Shown piece by piece: positions 8,497 to 17,071 of a DNA stretch of 64,000 nt. Source of the stretch: Pelomonas sp. Root1217 (GTDB taxonomy: Bacteria; Pseudomonadota; Gammaproteobacteria; Burkholderiales; Burkholderiaceae_C). The notes under the pieces are model-generated. The model was not told where the DNA came from, ran no database searches, and saw only the letters and a program-made list of their open reading frames with translations. Numbering within the stretch: position 1 is the first letter of the stretch; every line of letters begins with the position of its first letter. The position numbers were made by a program, and so were the translations under genes. The stretch lies in the NCBI RefSeq assembly GCF_001425705.1, contig NZ_LMDC01000002.1, forward strand, positions 34,732-98,731, written 5' to 3'.

Positions 8497-9318
8497 ATGC
8501 GCTCCAGATTGATCGCCTTCGTAGCCGCCGCAGCGGGTGCAATCGCTGCGGTGCCCTTGCTGGCGCAGACGCCGGCTGCACCGAAGTCCGCCGCGGACGG
8601 CATTGCCGAGTACCGCAGGATGCTCGAGGACGGCAACCCGGCCGAGCTCTTCGAGGCCAAGGGCGAGGAGCTCTGGAAGACGCCACGCGGCCCCAAGAAC
8701 GCGTCGCTCGAGGCCTGCGACCTGGGCCTGGGCCCGGGCATGGTCAAGGGCGCCTGGGTGCAGCTGCCGCGCTGGTTCCCCGACACCCGCAAGGTGCAGG
8801 ACCTGGAGTCGCGGCTGCTGAGCTGCATGCAGACGCTGCAGGGTTTCGATGCCGCCGAGATTGCCAGCACACCGTTCGACAAGGGCGAGCAGGCGACCGT
8901 CACGGCACTGGCTGCATGGATCTCCTCGCTGTCGCGCAACATGAAGATGGCGCTGCCGCAGAAGCACCCCGAGGAGAAGCGCTTCTACGAGCTTGGCAAG
9001 CGGGCGTTCTTCTTCCGCGGCGGGCCGATGGATTTCTCCTGCGCCAGCTGCCATGGCGAGGACGGCAGGCGCATCCGCCTGCAGGACCTGCCCAACCTGA
9101 CCAAGAACCCCGGCGACGGCGTCGGCTTCGCGGCCTGGCCGGCCTACCGGGTGTCCAGCGGCGAGCTGTGGAGCATGCAGCGCCGGCTCAATGACTGCTT
9201 CCGCCAACAGCGCTTCCCCTACCCGGGCTTTGCGTCCGACGTGACGGTGGCGTTGGCCGTCTACATGGGCGTCAACGCCAAGGGCGCCGAGTCCATCGCA
9301 CCCGCGCTCAAGCGCTGA
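8497..9318 (+). CDS. soxA: SoxA, cytochrome c subunit of the SoxAX thiosulfate-conjugating enzyme
   Basis: Catalytic subunit of SoxAX, which oxidatively couples thiosulfate to the SoxY cysteine in the periplasm. The 273-aa protein begins with a signal peptide (ending PLLAQ) and carries a single haem motif, CASCH at 182-186. The active-site Cys ligand lies at about 234 (NDCFRQQ). The N-terminal half, which binds a second haem in the Rhodovulum type, has no CXXCH motif; it keeps only isolated cysteines (LEACDLG, RLLSCMQ). This makes it a mono-haem SoxA. The start at 8497 follows CAGGAGGG. soxX starts 11 bp downstream. Confidence 0.94.
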   Translation: MRSRLIAFVAAAAGAIAAVPLLAQTPAAPKSAADGIAEYRRMLEDGNPAELFEAKGEELWKTPRGPKNASLEACDLGLGPGMVKGAWVQLPRWFPDTRKVQDLESRLLSCMQTLQGFDAAEIASTPFDKGEQATVTALAAWISSLSRNMKMALPQKHPEEKRFYELGKRAFFFRGGPMDFSCASCHGEDGRRIRLQDLPNLTKNPGDGVGFAAWPAYRVSSGELWSMQRRLNDCFRQQRFPYPGFASDVTVALAVYMGVNAKGAESIAPALKR

Positions 9319-9329
9319 GGAGAACGACC

Positions 9330-9959
9330 ATGAAGATCCGATACCTCGCCGCCCTCGTGCTGGTCAGCGGTAGCGCGCAGGCACAGACCGCCAGTCAGCT
9401 CGATCAGCAGACCGACGCGATGATGCGCGCCTCCTTCCGAGACCAGGGCATTGCCAAGGTGGAGCGCCTGAATCAGGACGATGCGCAGAAGGCCTGCTCG
9501 CAGGCCAGGCCGCCATCACCCGCCGTTGCGAAGAAGATCGAGGCCGCGCAGCTGGCCGCCGTCAAATGGCCCGCCGACGGCCAATTCATCGGCGACTGGA
9601 AGGAGGGTGAGAAGTTGGCCCAGAACGGTCGCGGCATGACCTGGACCGACGCCAGCGCGGCCCCTGCGAAGAACGGTGGCAGCTGCTACAACTGCCACCA
9701 GATGGACAAGAAGGAAATCTCCTTCGGCACCATCGGCCCCAGCCTCTGGAACTACGGCAAGTTGCGCGGCGTCGCTGACCCCGCCGACCCGGCCTCGGCG
9801 GCCATCGTCAAGTACACCTGGGGCAAGCTGTGGAACAGCAAGGCCTATGCCGCCTGCTCCCACATGCCGCGCTTCGGCCACGCCGAGTTGCTGTCCGAGC
9901 AGCAGATCCGCGACGTCATGGCGCTGCTGCTGGACCCCAAGTCGCCGGTGAACCAGTAA
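9330..9959 (+). CDS. soxX: SoxX, monohaem cytochrome c subunit of SoxAX
   Basis: Electron-accepting cytochrome of the SoxAX complex (209 aa). It has a signal peptide (ending SAQAQ), one haem motif CYNCH at 119-123, and the distal Met in CSHMPRFGH, a typical SoxX arrangement. The N-terminal extension of about 90 residues before the haem domain includes a Cys at about 56 (KACSQ). The stop codon overlaps the soxB start in TAATG, implying coupled translation. Confidence 0.94.
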   Translation: MKIRYLAALVLVSGSAQAQTASQLDQQTDAMMRASFRDQGIAKVERLNQDDAQKACSQARPPSPAVAKKIEAAQLAAVKWPADGQFIGDWKEGEKLAQNGRGMTWTDASAAPAKNGGSCYNCHQMDKKEISFGTIGPSLWNYGKLRGVADPADPASAAIVKYTWGKLWNSKAYAACSHMPRFGHAELLSEQQIRDVMALLLDPKSPVNQ

Positions 9960-11698
9960 TGTCGCTGTCCAAGCGCGATTTCCTGCAGGTGCTGTCCTGC
10001 GCCGCTGTCGCGGGCATGCCGCTCGGCCGCGAGGCCGAGGCGGCAAGCGACAAGGCCGAGTCCCAGCTTTACGAACTGCCCTCCTTCGGCAATGTGTCGC
10101 TGCTGCATATGACGGACTGCCATGCTCAGCTCAACCCGATCTACTTCCGCGAACCCAGCGTCAATCTCGGCCTGGGAAGCATGCAGGGCCAACTCCCGCA
10201 CCTGGTGGGCGAGTCGCTGCTGAAGGCCGCGGGCCTGCGCCCCGGCACGGCGGCGGCCCATGCGTTCACCTCGCTCAATTTCGAGACGGCCGCACGGCGC
10301 TACGGTCGTGTGGGCGGGTTCGCCCATCTGGCCACGCTGGTCAAGCGCCTCAAGGCCAGCCGCCCCGGCGCACTGCTGCTGGACGGCGGAGACACCTGGC
10401 AGGGCTCGGCCACGTCGCTGTGGACGAACGCCCAGGACATGGTGGACGCCTGCAAGCTGCTGGGTGTGGACGTGATGACCGGCCACTGGGAGTTCACCTA
10501 CGGCATGGAGCGGGTCAAGGAGATCGTCGAGAAGGACTTCGCCGGCAGGGTCGACTTCGTCGCCCAGAACGTCAAGACGGCGGACTTCGGCGACCCGGTC
10601 TTCAAACCCTATTCGCTGCGCGACATCAACGGCGTGCCCGTCGCCATCATTGGCCAGGCCTTCCCCTACACGCCCATTGCCAACCCGCGCTACCTGGTGG
10701 CCGACTGGGAGTTCGGCATCCAGGACGCCAACATGCAGAAGGTCGTGGACGAGGCCCGCGCGGCCGGCGCCCAGTTGGTCTGCGTGTTGTCGCACAACGG
10801 CATGGACGTCGACCTGAAGATGGCTTCGCGCGTGCGCGGTATCGACGCCATCTTCGGCGGCCACACGCACGACGGCGTGCCGCTGGCGGTGCCGGTCAAG
10901 AACCCCGGCGGCACGACGCTGGTCACCAACGCGGGTAGCAACGGCAAGTTCCTCGGCGTCATGGATTTCGACGTCAAGGGTGGTCGACTGGTGGACTTCC
11001 GCTACCGCCTGCTGCCGGTGTTCGCCAACCAGCTCAGGCCCGACCCCGAGATGCAGGCGCTCATCACCAAGGTGCGCGCGCCCTATGAAGCGCGGCTGGC
11101 CGAGAAGCTGGCCGTCACCGACGGGCTGCTGTACCGCCGCGGCAACTTCAATGGCAGCTGGGACCAGCTCATCTGCGATGCGCTGATGGACTCCCAGGGC
11201 GCCGAGATCGCCTTCTCGCCGGGCTTCCGCTGGGGCACCAGTCTGCTGCCAGGCGACACCATCACGCGCGAATTGCTGATGGACCAGCTCGCCATCACCT
11301 ACCCCTACGCCACTCTGACCGAGATGACCGGCTCGACCATCAAGACCGTGCTGGAGGACGTGGCGGACAACCTCTTCAACCCCGATCCTTACTACCAGCA
11401 GGGCGGCGACATGGTGCGCGTCGGCGGCCTGACCTACACGATGCAACCGGCGGAGGCCATGGGCCGGCGCGTCACCGACATGCGCCTGCACGGCAAGCCC
11501 ATTGAGGCAGACAAGCGCTACAAGGTGGCCGGCTGGGCGCCCGTGGCCGAAGAAGCCAGGAGCGCACCGGGCGTGAAGCCCGTCTGGGACCATGTCGAGA
11601 CCTGGCTGCGCAGCCAGGGCGGGCGCGTGAAGCCGCGCCACATCAACACGCCCCGCCTCGTGGCCATGCAGGGCAACCCCGGCATGCCGCCGGGTTGA
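9959..11698 (+). CDS. soxB: SoxB, dimanganese sulfate thiohydrolase
   Basis: Hydrolyses the terminal sulfonate from SoxY-bound intermediates to give sulfate. The 579-aa protein belongs to the calcineurin-like/5'-nucleotidase superfamily. Visible metal-site motifs are LLHMTDCHAQ (Asp 53, His 55), GGDTWQG (Asp 145), TGHWEFTYG, SHNGMD and GGHTHDG, followed by the 5'-nucleotidase C-terminal domain (LICDALMDSQGAEIAFSPG). The N-terminus (SKRDFLQVLSCAAVAG) looks like a Tat-type signal with a single conserved Arg before Asp. The ATG at 9959 overlaps the soxX stop by one base. Confidence 0.96.
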   Translation: MSLSKRDFLQVLSCAAVAGMPLGREAEAASDKAESQLYELPSFGNVSLLHMTDCHAQLNPIYFREPSVNLGLGSMQGQLPHLVGESLLKAAGLRPGTAAAHAFTSLNFETAARRYGRVGGFAHLATLVKRLKASRPGALLLDGGDTWQGSATSLWTNAQDMVDACKLLGVDVMTGHWEFTYGMERVKEIVEKDFAGRVDFVAQNVKTADFGDPVFKPYSLRDINGVPVAIIGQAFPYTPIANPRYLVADWEFGIQDANMQKVVDEARAAGAQLVCVLSHNGMDVDLKMASRVRGIDAIFGGHTHDGVPLAVPVKNPGGTTLVTNAGSNGKFLGVMDFDVKGGRLVDFRYRLLPVFANQLRPDPEMQALITKVRAPYEARLAEKLAVTDGLLYRRGNFNGSWDQLICDALMDSQGAEIAFSPGFRWGTSLLPGDTITRELLMDQLAITYPYATLTEMTGSTIKTVLEDVADNLFNPDPYYQQGGDMVRVGGLTYTMQPAEAMGRRVTDMRLHGKPIEADKRYKVAGWAPVAEEARSAPGVKPVWDHVETWLRSQGGRVKPRHINTPRLVAMQGNPGMPPG

Positions 11699-11719
11699 AG
11701 CCCAATACCGGAGTTCGCC

Positions 11720-12235
11720 ATGTCCAGAACCGTTGCCCAGGCCGCATTGACGCTGGCGCTGCTGACGCTGCTGCCGGTGGCGCAGGCCGCCGAGCCGCCG
11801 CCCCTGTTCAGCGCACAGCAGCTCACGCCGGAGACGGCGCTCATCGCTGCGCGCGCTGCACTTGCGCACTGCCGTGGCGCCGGGCATCAGGTGGCCGTGG
11901 CCGTCGTTGACCGCGCGGGCCTGGTGCAGGTGCTGCTGCGCGACCGTTTCGCCGGTGCCCACACAGTGGACATCGCACCACGCAAGGCCTGGACGGCGGC
12001 CAGCTTTCGCATGTCGACTGCAGCGTTGGCAGCAGAGACCCAGGCCGGCAAGCCCATGAGTGGCATCCGCCAGTCGCCGCAGGTGATGGCCATTGGTGGC
12101 GGTCAGGTCATCGAGGCGTCGGGCGGAGTGGTCGGCGCCATCGGCGTGTCCGGCGCGCCAGGCGGCGAGGCCGACGACGCCTGCGCGCTGGCCGGCGTCA
12201 AGGCCGTCGCAGACAGCATCGAGCTCGGCAACTGA
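11720..12235 (+). CDS. GlcG/HbpS family (DUF336) periplasmic protein
   Basis: Small secreted protein of the haem-degrading GlcG/HbpS family (171 aa). A signal peptide ends at about residue 23 (VAQAA). The family core follows: AALAHCRGAGHQVAVAVVDRAGLVQVLLRD, read as the usual start of the fold, then PRKAWTAASFR and a Gly-rich GGGQVIEASGGVVGAIGVSGAPGG segment. Similar proteins often sit next to sox or other periplasmic redox clusters, but their biochemical role there is unknown. It starts 21 bp after soxB and is probably in the same operon. Confidence 0.85.
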   Translation: MSRTVAQAALTLALLTLLPVAQAAEPPPLFSAQQLTPETALIAARAALAHCRGAGHQVAVAVVDRAGLVQVLLRDRFAGAHTVDIAPRKAWTAASFRMSTAALAAETQAGKPMSGIRQSPQVMAIGGGQVIEASGGVVGAIGVSGAPGGEADDACALAGVKAVADSIELGN

Positions 12236-12263
12236 CGGTCCACCCGTCCCACTGGAGAACCCC

Positions 12264-12680
12264 ATGCGCAAGCGCTTCCTGTTCGCTCTCTTCGCGATGA
12301 TTCTTGCCACGCCGCTCGCCTGGGCGGGTGACCTGGTGGTCTACCACTTCGACAACGCGGCCGCGCAGGGGCTCAAGGGCCTGCGCAACATCCGCAACCA
12401 CCTGGACACCGACCCCTCGGCCCAGATCACCGTGGTGACTCACGCCGAGGGCGTGGACATGCTGATGGAAGGTGCCAAGGCCGCCACCAACGACACCGAA
12501 TACGCGCCACTCGTCTCGGCCCTCAAGGCCCGCGGCGTGCGCTTCGAGATCTGCGAGATCACGCTGAAGAACCGCGGCCTGAAGAAGGAGCAGTTCATCA
12601 TGGACGCCGACTTCACGCCCTCCGGCGTCGTTCGGATCGTCAAGCTGCAAAAGCAGGGCTACGCCTACATCAAGCCTTGA
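12264..12680 (+). CDS. DsrE-like periplasmic protein
   Basis: A 138-aa protein with a signal peptide (FALFAMILATPLAWA) followed by a DsrE/DsrF-type fold: LVVYHFDNAAAQGLKGLRN, ITVVTHAEGVDMLM and RGVRFEICEITLKNRG. The single Cys at about 97 lies where DsrE-type proteins carry a sulfur-relay cysteine. The start at 12264 follows TGGAGAACCCC. A sulfur-transfer role alongside Sox is suggested by the family and the context but is not proven. The stop codon overlaps the start of the next gene. Confidence 0.83.
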   Translation: MRKRFLFALFAMILATPLAWAGDLVVYHFDNAAAQGLKGLRNIRNHLDTDPSAQITVVTHAEGVDMLMEGAKAATNDTEYAPLVSALKARGVRFEICEITLKNRGLKKEQFIMDADFTPSGVVRIVKLQKQGYAYIKP

Positions 12681-13840
12681 TGCAACTCAAGTCGGCCCGG
12701 GGCGGCGCAGGCACAGACTGGCGCTCCATGTCTGCGCTGCTTGAATCCGCCATCGACGCGCTGGGCGAAAGCGGCACGCTCGCCCTGGGCGCCTGTGTGA
12801 TCGGCGCGCTCTTCGGCTTCTTCGCCCAGCGCTCCAAGTTCTGCCTGCGCTCGGCCGTCATCGAGTTCTCGCGCAACCAGACGGGCGGGCGCCTGACGGT
12901 CTGGCTGTTTGCCTTCGCCACAGCCGTCGGGGTGACCCAGTGGCTGGCCTGGATCGGCTGGTTCGATGCCGGCAACGCCCGCCAGATCGCAGCGCGCGGC
13001 AGCCTGTCGGGCGCTGCCATCGGCGGGGCGCTGTTCGGCATGGGCATGATCCTGGCGCGCGGCTGCTCCAGCCGGCTGCTGGTACTGGCGGCCCAGGGCA
13101 ATCTGCGCTCGCTGCTGTCGGGGCTGATCTTTGCGGTGAGCGCGCAGTCGGCGCTGACCGGCGCGTTGTTGCCGCTGCGCCTGGCGATGTCCGAGTGGTG
13201 GACCATCGACGGCGGCGGCGCGCGTGACCTGCTGGCGCGCACCGGCATCGGCCATGTCGGTGCCCTGGTCTTTGCCGCGGTCTGGTTCTGCGCCGCCGTC
13301 TTCTGGGCGCGGCGCCAACGTGTCGGCTTCTGGGGCTGGGCAGGCGCCATCGGCGTCGGGCTGGCCGTCGCCTCGGGCTGGTGGTTCACATACGCCATGT
13401 CCAGGCTCGCGTTCGACCCGCATCCCATCCAGTCGCTCAGCTTCACCGGGCCGTCCGCCGAGGTGCTGACCCGCGTGCTCTTTGTCAGCGACAAGCCCTT
13501 GACCTTCGACTTCGGCCTGGTGCCGGGCGTCTTCCTCGGCGCCTTCGCGGCCGCTGCGCTGTCGCGCGAGCTCAAGCTGGAGGGCTTCCAAGGTGGCGCG
13601 AGCATGCGGCGCTACATCGCGGGGGCCGTGTGCATGGGCTTTGGCGGCATGCTGGCCGGTGGCTGCGCGGTGGGTGCGGGCCTCTCGGGCGCGGCGATCT
13701 TCACGGCCACCGCCTGGGTCACGCTGGTCGCCATGTGGGCCGCGGCCATGCTGACCGACCGCCTGGTGGACCAGCGCGGCACCCACGCCATCGACGCGCC
13801 CGCGCCGTTGTCCGCTGTCGAATCGGGTGCGATGCGCTGA
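12680..13840 (+). CDS. YeeE/YedE family sulfur-compound permease
   Basis: Inner-membrane protein of the YeeE/YedE (TsuA-like) family, 386 aa from this start, with about ten hydrophobic segments. The characteristic Cys-containing motifs are visible: FFAQRSKFCLRSAV near the N-terminus, LARGCSSRLLVLAAQGNLRSL in the middle and LAGGCAVGAGLSG near the C-terminus. In characterised members these cysteines guide thiosulfate through the channel. The ATG at 12680 overlaps the previous stop (TGATG); an ATG at 12728 directly before the first membrane segment is an equally reasonable start. It ends in the ATG of the next gene, so the order reads as one operon. Confidence 0.87.
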   Translation: MQLKSARGGAGTDWRSMSALLESAIDALGESGTLALGACVIGALFGFFAQRSKFCLRSAVIEFSRNQTGGRLTVWLFAFATAVGVTQWLAWIGWFDAGNARQIAARGSLSGAAIGGALFGMGMILARGCSSRLLVLAAQGNLRSLLSGLIFAVSAQSALTGALLPLRLAMSEWWTIDGGGARDLLARTGIGHVGALVFAAVWFCAAVFWARRQRVGFWGWAGAIGVGLAVASGWWFTYAMSRLAFDPHPIQSLSFTGPSAEVLTRVLFVSDKPLTFDFGLVPGVFLGAFAAAALSRELKLEGFQGGASMRRYIAGAVCMGFGGMLAGGCAVGAGLSGAAIFTATAWVTLVAMWAAAMLTDRLVDQRGTHAIDAPAPLSAVESGAMR

Positions 13841-14775
13841 TGCTGCAAGCCTGTCATCTCCTGGCCTGGTGGTTGGTGTCGGCGCTGTCGGGCATGGTGC
13901 ACGCCGCGCCGTTGAAGCTCTTGCCGGTAGCGCCCAACATCTGGTTCGTCCAGGGAGAGGCGGCGCTGGGCACGCGCGAGAACCGCAACTTCATCTCGAA
14001 CGCTGGCGTGGTCGTGACGCCGGCCGGGGTGGTCGTCATCGACGCGCTGGGCTCGCCAGCGGTCGCCGAGTCGCTGCTGGAGGCGATCCGCGCGATCACG
14101 CCCCAGCCCGTGCGCTACGTGATCCTGACGCATTACCACGCCGACCACATCTACGGCCTGCAAGTCTTCAAGGATCAAGGTGCCACGGTCATCGCCCACG
14201 AGGCGGGGCGCGAGTACCTGCAGTCCGACACGGCCCAGCTTCGGCTGCAGGCCAGCCGCGAGACGCTCGCGCCGTGGATTGACGCGAAGACCCGCCTCGT
14301 GCCCGCCGACCGCTGGATTCGCGACGACACAGCGCTGGAGCTGGGGGGCGAGCGGCTGCTGATCCGTCATGTCGGGCCGGCCCACACGCCGGAAGACCTG
14401 AGCGTGTGGGTCGAGCGCTCTCGCGTGCTCTTTGCCGGCGACCTGGCCTTCCGCGGCCGCATCCCCTACGTGGGTCAGGCCGACAGCCGCGGCTGGATCG
14501 CCGCACTGTCCAGGTTGATCGAGACGACGCCTGACGTCATCGTTCCAGGCCACGGGCCGCTGTCCACGCACGCGCTGGACGACCTCCGCATGACGCGCGA
14601 CTACCTGCAATACCTGCGCACCACCATGGGTCAGGCCGCCGCCAGCATGGAACCCTTCGACGAGGCCTATGCGCGCACCGACTGGTCGGCCTTCGAAGGC
14701 CTGCCGTTGTTCCGGGTGGCCAACCGCATGAACGCCTACAACACCTACCTGCTGATGGAGCGCGGCGAGCCATGA
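13840..14775 (+). CDS. SoxH-like periplasmic metallo-beta-lactamase-fold hydrolase
   Basis: Zinc-type hydrolase of the metallo-beta-lactamase fold (311 aa) with a signal peptide (ending VHAAP). The metal motif THYHADH is at 97-103, followed by HVGPAHTPEDL, LFAGDLAF and VIVPGHGPLS, which supply the remaining ligands. Such proteins (SoxH and relatives) are common accessories of sox clusters; SoxH is dispensable for growth on thiosulfate in Paracoccus and its substrate is unknown. The start overlaps the previous stop and the end overlaps the next start (ATGA), so translation is probably coupled. Confidence 0.85.
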   Translation: MLQACHLLAWWLVSALSGMVHAAPLKLLPVAPNIWFVQGEAALGTRENRNFISNAGVVVTPAGVVVIDALGSPAVAESLLEAIRAITPQPVRYVILTHYHADHIYGLQVFKDQGATVIAHEAGREYLQSDTAQLRLQASRETLAPWIDAKTRLVPADRWIRDDTALELGGERLLIRHVGPAHTPEDLSVWVERSRVLFAGDLAFRGRIPYVGQADSRGWIAALSRLIETTPDVIVPGHGPLSTHALDDLRMTRDYLQYLRTTMGQAAASMEPFDEAYARTDWSAFEGLPLFRVANRMNAYNTYLLMERGEP

Positions 14776-15284
14776 CCCTGCCCTGCCGTTCGTGGTGGCT
14801 TGCCGCCGTCGCCCTGCTGGCCGGCTTTGCCCAGGCAGCACCCACCGCCGAAGCGCTCTTCGCTCGCTGTCCCGACGGCCCGCCGACGAGCGATGTGCTG
14901 AACCGCACTATCGACGCCGGGTTCTGGCGCACGGGGCCGGTGCTCGCGGTGTTCTGGTCGGTCGACTGCGCCTTCTGCCGCCGGCACAACGAGCGGCTGG
15001 GCCGGCTGCTGCGGGAGCCGGCGCTGGCCGCGACCCGGGTGCTGGGCGTGTCCACCGACGGTCGGCTCGACACGGTGCGCAACGCCGTACAAAAGTGGGG
15101 CTATTCATTCCCGGTGATCGTCGACGGCTCGGGGGCTTGCGGGCTGCAGGCGCAGCTCACGCCGCGCAAGCTCGTGCCCATGACGTGCTGGCTGGGCGCG
15201 GCACCGGCGCAGCCGCGCTGCATCCCTGGCGAGATGAGCGACGACGACCTGCGCGGGCTGCTGCGCCATGGCAGCAGCCGTTGA
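14772..15284 (+). CDS. Periplasmic thioredoxin-like protein (SoxS/SoxW-like)
   Basis: Secreted thioredoxin-fold protein (170 aa). A signal peptide (about 1-22) precedes the fold with the redox pair CAFC at 66-69 in VFWSVDCAFCRRH. Further cysteines at about 33, 118, 135 and 146 fit one or two structural disulfides. In the Sox pathway, periplasmic thioredoxins keep the SoxY cysteine reduced; this gene's place at the end of the sox operon suggests that role. It is too divergent from classical SoxW to assign a symbol. It converges on the minus-strand permease, with only 7 bp between stop codons. Confidence 0.8.
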   Translation: MTLPCRSWWLAAVALLAGFAQAAPTAEALFARCPDGPPTSDVLNRTIDAGFWRTGPVLAVFWSVDCAFCRRHNERLGRLLREPALAATRVLGVSTDGRLDTVRNAVQKWGYSFPVIVDGSGACGLQAQLTPRKLVPMTCWLGAAPAQPRCIPGEMSDDDLRGLLRHGSSR

Positions 15285-15291
15285 AGGCGCC

Positions 15292-16404
15292 TCAGACCCG
15301 GTCCAGGCGCCACTCCTGATAGCGCAGGCCCAGCACGGCACCCGCCACCATGGCTGCCACAGCGATGACGCTGCCCAGAGACAGCGTCGACACGCCGGTG
15401 ATGCCCTGGCCGATGGTGCAGCCCATCGCGACGATGCCGCCCACACCCATGCAGACGGCTCCAGCGAGGTGCAGGCCCAGGTCCCCCACGTTCCCGAAAC
15501 CCTCCCAGCGAAAACTCCCTTCGCGCCAAGCCATCAGCGCGGCGCCAACGACGATGCCAGCGACGCTGACGATGCCAAGCGTCAGGGTCTTGGACTGGTC
15601 GCTGAACAGCAGCAGCCAGTCCAGCGCATAGGCGATGGGCGCGATAGTGCTGAGCGACTCCATGTGTCGCGAGTTCGTCGCCAGGTAGACGGGCTCCAGC
15701 GTGCGTGGGTCCTCGGGCAGAAAGCCCAGATGGCCAGACACCCACCAAAGCGCCGAGATCAGCAGGCCGGCGCCAAGGCCGGCCAGCCAGACGTCGGGCA
15801 TGCGGCCCTCGCGAGCTTTCAGCACCCAGGCCAGCAACGCAGTGGCGATCAAGGCGACGGCGCCCCCCGTCCAGGGACCGAGGGCCCCGTGGAACTCGGT
15901 CGCCAGCACGGTAGGCAGGGCCTGCCCGCCGGGCAGCTCGAAATAGACCTTCTCGAGGGTGGCGACGCGCAGCACGGCCGTCAGCCCGCGCAGGGTGGCA
16001 CCCGCCGCAATGGCAGCCACCAGGAGCACCACCAACGACTTCAGGTTTCCCGCGCCCAGGCGCACCAGGTTGCGGCTGATGCAGCCCGAGCTGAGCACCA
16101 TGCCGAAACCGAAGACCACGCCGCCCAGCACGGCGGACAGCCACAGCACCCGCGGCCCGGTGTAGATGCTGTCAGCCGGGTTCAGCTGACCCAGCAAAGC
16201 CATGCCGTTGAAAACAAGCATCGCGACTGCGCCGGCGAGCACCCACATGCGGGCACGCCGCCAGTCCCCCATCGTGTAGATGTCGGAGATGGCGCCCATG
16301 GTGCAGAAGCGCGTGCGCTGGCAAAGCGCACCGAACAGCACGGACAGGCCAAAGGCTGCCCAGAGCACCTGATGCGTGAGAGCGGGCAGCATTGATTCGT
16401 CCAT
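15292..16404 (-). CDS. YeeE/YedE family sulfur-compound permease (second copy)
   Basis: Second TsuA-like membrane protein in the cluster, 370 aa from the ATG at 16404; a start four codons further in (16392) is possible. The family cysteine motifs are present: CQRTRFCTMGAISD, LSSGCISRNLVRLGAGNLKS and VAMGCTIGQGITG. The motifs differ from those of the copy at 12680 (FCTMGAI against FCLRSAV), which suggests ancient paralogues rather than a recent duplication. It is transcribed away from the ArsR gene at 16513; the 108 bp between them must hold both promoters. A longer reading frame extending to 16896 is antisense to the ArsR gene and is rejected. Confidence 0.87.
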   Translation of the reverse strand: MDESMLPALTHQVLWAAFGLSVLFGALCQRTRFCTMGAISDIYTMGDWRRARMWVLAGAVAMLVFNGMALLGQLNPADSIYTGPRVLWLSAVLGGVVFGFGMVLSSGCISRNLVRLGAGNLKSLVVLLVAAIAAGATLRGLTAVLRVATLEKVYFELPGGQALPTVLATEFHGALGPWTGGAVALIATALLAWVLKAREGRMPDVWLAGLGAGLLISALWWVSGHLGFLPEDPRTLEPVYLATNSRHMESLSTIAPIAYALDWLLLFSDQSKTLTLGIVSVAGIVVGAALMAWREGSFRWEGFGNVGDLGLHLAGAVCMGVGGIVAMGCTIGQGITGVSTLSLGSVIAVAAMVAGAVLGLRYQEWRLDRV

Positions 16405-16512
16405 GGCGTCAACTTGGCGCGAGTGAGTCGGCCGCCGCATTCTGCATTGGGGATGCCAAGCATCGGCGCTTGCTGATACAGTGATTTTCCGTAGTTCAAT
16501 CCTGCTGCCGCG

Positions 16513-16869
16513 ATGAACGCTGCCAACGAGGAAGATCGAGTCTTCGAGTCTGCCGCCGAGCTGTTCGGCGTGCTGGCCACGCCGATCCGGCTGAAGATCA
16601 TCAGCGCGGTCTGCCATGGCGAGCGCAATGTCTCGGAGCTGTTGGCGCAGATCGCCACCACCCAGCCCAACATGTCCCAGCATCTGTCGACGCTGTATCG
16701 TGCAGGCGTGCTGGGCCGGCGACGCGAGGGCACCCAGGTCTACTACCGCCTGCAAAGCGAGAAGGTGGCCATGCTGTGCCGCGCGGTATGCACCCAGCTT
16801 GCGATGGAGCTCGATGGCGACGAAGCCGTGCCCGCCGAGGACCGCTTGCTTGTTGGCGGACTGCGCTGA
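16513..16869 (+). CDS. ArsR-family regulator of the sulfur block
   Basis: Winged-helix DNA-binding repressor (118 aa). The HTH reads ERNVSELLAQIATTQPNMSQHLSTLYRAG (about 38-66), followed by the wing RREGTQVYYRL. Cysteines occur at 34 (SAVCHGER) and at 89 and 93 (AMLCRAVC). A pair of Cys in helix 2 and helix 5 is the sensing arrangement of sulfide/persulfide regulators such as SqrR and BigR, so persulfide sensing is a reasonable inference. It is divergent from the YeeE gene and follows the sox operon, fitting a SoxR-type role. No symbol is given because the target is not shown. Confidence 0.85.
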   Translation: MNAANEEDRVFESAAELFGVLATPIRLKIISAVCHGERNVSELLAQIATTQPNMSQHLSTLYRAGVLGRRREGTQVYYRLQSEKVAMLCRAVCTQLAMELDGDEAVPAEDRLLVGGLR

Positions 16870-17071
16870 CGCGCATGAACGCCAGCGCCGGGCCACCTCG
16901 CGGCCACCAACGCCGTCAACGCTGGCCGGCCTGAAAGGGTGAGCGGGAATCCGGCGCGGTCGGGAGGGTTTTCCAAAGCGCCCGATCTAGGCGCGAAGCA
17001 CGGTCATAGCTCGGGCCACGGCGAGCAGTTGCACTGATGGCCTTCTCCCCGCAAAGCACCGCATGATGTCT

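Noticed and set aside
9845-12310. Open frame of 821 codons on the minus strand across soxB and two further genes
   Set aside because: It covers three well-supported plus-strand genes and shows shadow composition without family motifs.
16405-16512. Operator for the ArsR protein in the divergent gap at 16.4-16.5 kb
   Set aside because: Only short, weak symmetric elements (for example TTGG/CCAA) were seen, not enough to call a site.
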